The notes under the pieces are model-generated. The model was given only the letters and a program-made list of their open reading frames with translations, had not been told where the DNA came from and did not search any database. From positions 1-64,000 of the forward strand of contig CADAPM010000004.1 of assembly GCA_902789795.1 (NCBI GenBank): a stretch of 64,000 bases of DNA. Direction: 5' to 3'. The stretch is from an uncultured Eubacteriales bacterium (lineage in GTDB: Bacteria > Bacillota > Clostridia > Christensenellales > Aristaeellaceae). Positions 62,753-64,000 of this stretch are shown here, piece after piece. The number at the start of each line of letters is the position of its first letter. Position 1 is the first letter of the stretch. The translations under genes were made by a program, and so were the position numbers.

Positions 62753-64000
62753 TTAGAAACAGGCGATATTGCTGTCTGTCCGGGACTCGGTGCCGCCCAC
62801 CAGCACACCGTTGTCGAGGCGTACGATCATCTGCCCGCGGCCAAAGCTGGGGGTGTTCAGATCCACAGAGATCCGGTGACCTTTCCGCTGCAGCGCTTCT
62901 GCCAGGTGGGGGTCGAAGCGCGTTTCCACGGTGACGCGGTCATCCCGCATCCACTGCCAGCGCGGGGCGTCCAGGGCCTGCTGGGGATCCATGCGGAAAT
63001 CCACATAGTTGGAGACGACCTGCAGGTGCGCCTGGGGCTGCATATAGCCGCCCATGACGCCGAAGGGCCCGACGGGCGAGCCGTCCGCTTTCAGCAGGAA
63101 GCCGGGGATGATGGTGTGGTAGGTGCGTTTGCCGGGCTCCAGGCAGTTGGCGCTTGCGGGATCGAGGGAGAAGTCGCTGCCCCGGTTCTGCAGGGAAATG
63201 CCCGTGCCGGACACCACGATGCCCGAGCCGAAGCCCATATAGTTGGACTGGATGTAGGAGACCATGTTCCCTTCCCCGTCGGCGCAGCACAGGTAGACCG
63301 TGCCGCTCTTGGGCGGGATCGCGTGGGTATAGGTGCCGGCCCTGTCCGTGATCTCCCGGGCCCTCTGCGCGCCGTAGGCCGGGTCCAGCAGGGCGTGATA
63401 GTCGATCTTCATCCGGTCCGGGTCGGTCACATAGTGGAAGGCGTCTGCAAAGGCGATCTTGATGGTTTCCAGCTGGCGGTGGGCTGTTTCTGCGCTGTCT
63501 CTGTCCTTGAGCTCAAAGTTGTTCAGGATGTTCAGCGCCATCAGTGCCACGATGCCCTGGCCGTTGGGCGGGATCTCGCAGACCTGATAGCCGCGGTAGC
63601 TGACCCGGATGGGCTCCACCCATTTCGCTTCAAAGGCCGCCAGGTCCTCATAGCGGAGGTAGCCGCCGAACTTGCGGCTCTCGGTGTCGATCTTCCGGGC
63701 GAGCTCTCCGGTATAGAAGGCCGCCGCGTTGGTCTCGCCGATGACCTCCAGGGTGTCCGCGTGATCCGGCAGGCGGATCATGTCGCCCGCCTCGTAGGGC
63801 CTGCCCTCGGGGGCGAAGGTCTTGAACCACGCGTCGAATTCCGGGCCGGTCAGCGTTTTCACGTAGCGGTCGTAGGCGAGCTGCCACATCCGGGCCAGGT
63901 TCGGCGCGCAGGGATAGCCCTCCCGGGCGTACCTGACCGCCGGGGCCAGATCCTGCGAAAGGGAGAGACGGCCGAACCGGGCGTTGGTCTCCGCCCAGGC
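62753..64000 (-). CDS. Gamma-glutamyltransferase family protein, C-terminal part
   Basis: The last 415 codons of a gene that begins beyond the right edge; the frame stays open to base 64000. The catalytic Thr at the start of the small subunit is seen in SGTVYLCCADGEGNMVSYIQ, followed by GFGSGIVVSGTGISLQNRG and the GVMGGYMQPQAHLQVVSNYVD block (outline), typical of YwrD-like enzymes. These self-cleave and transfer or hydrolyse gamma-glutamyl groups. The large-subunit start and any signal peptide are outside the window. Confidence 0.9.
   Translation of the reverse strand, partial: AWAETNARFGRLSLSQDLAPAVRYAREGYPCAPNLARMWQLAYDRYVKTLTGPEFDAWFKTFAPEGRPYEAGDMIRLPDHADTLEVIGETNAAAFYTGELARKIDTESRKFGGYLRYEDLAAFEAKWVEPIRVSYRGYQVCEIPPNGQGIVALMALNILNNFELKDRDSAETAHRQLETIKIAFADAFHYVTDPDRMKIDYHALLDPAYGAQRAREITDRAGTYTHAIPPKSGTVYLCCADGEGNMVSYIQSNYMGFGSGIVVSGTGISLQNRGSDFSLDPASANCLEPGKRTYHTIIPGFLLKADGSPVGPFGVMGGYMQPQAHLQVVSNYVDFRMDPQQALDAPRWQWMRDDRVTVETRFDPHLAEALQRKGHRISVDLNTPSFGRGQMIVRLDNGVLVGGTESRTDSNIACF

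Overview
The window is GC-rich, gene-dense bacterial chromosome and most likely belongs to an anaerobic Clostridia-type Bacillota. The best taxonomic evidence is the pair of SCIFF peptide (18579-18731) and its radical SAM/SPASM maturase (18808-20178), which is a Clostridia hallmark. A CIRCE-controlled hrcA-grpE-dnaK-dnaJ cluster, Gram-positive-style strong ribosome binding sites, a BMP-type nucleoside transporter and polysaccharide-degrading enzymes (GH2, GH3, GH43, GH78-like) also fit, and suggest a gut or rumen plant-fibre degrader. I see no transposase, phage, tRNA, rRNA or CRISPR array. The mobile-type content consists of small non-coding palindromic elements.

Layout. 1-4.8 kb: end of a glycerophosphodiesterase, a prolyl-tRNA editing protein, two HAD paralogues (one fused to a ParB-like domain and lacking its nucleophile), a SagB-type oxidoreductase and a lipoprotein. 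4.9-7 kb: TfoX-N, GNAT-YoaP and MerR genes on the minus strand. 7.2-12 kb: heat-shock cluster on the minus strand, with hrcA frame-broken. 12.2-18.5 kb: amidohydrolase plus BMP-type nucleoside ABC transporter, with a 242-bp MITE in the middle. 18.5-21.6 kb: SCIFF, its maturase and a PLP decarboxylase. 21.8-29.5 kb: pepT, two YcxB-like membrane proteins, dnaX, a Cys-cluster protein, an orphan DNA methyltransferase, a P1 peptidase and a D-amino-acid aminotransferase. 29.6-48 kb: a carbohydrate locus (AraC regulator, GH78-like, GH43, GH3 plus membrane partner, MBOAT plus a double-SGNH/LRR surface protein, GH2, GH78, rhamnulokinase) consistent with use of rhamnose-rich pectin side chains. 48-56 kb: phosphoesterase, Nudix-GNAT fusion, DUF4332, and an envelope-type minus-strand operon (LRR, solute-binding, GNAT, WG-repeat). 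56-59.6 kb: metal-efflux operon (HMA protein, P-type ATPase, ArsR, membrane protein) with its operator. 59.6-62.7 kb: cobalamin riboswitch and BtuFCD-type importer. The right edge cuts a gamma-glutamyltransferase.

The most unusual signal is non-coding. Five loci (8.3, 20.6, 21.7, 34.0 and 59.2 kb) carry a palindrome in which each arm is a tandem array of about four 7-bp repeats. The heptamer differs from locus to locus but is homogeneous within a locus and complementary between the arms. One copy lies in frame inside the decarboxylase gene. A second family, about 161 bp long with a conserved asymmetric core and covarying arms, occurs twice, each time starting exactly on the stop codon of the upstream gene (dnaJ, and the Cys-cluster gene). 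Neither family matches an element I can name.
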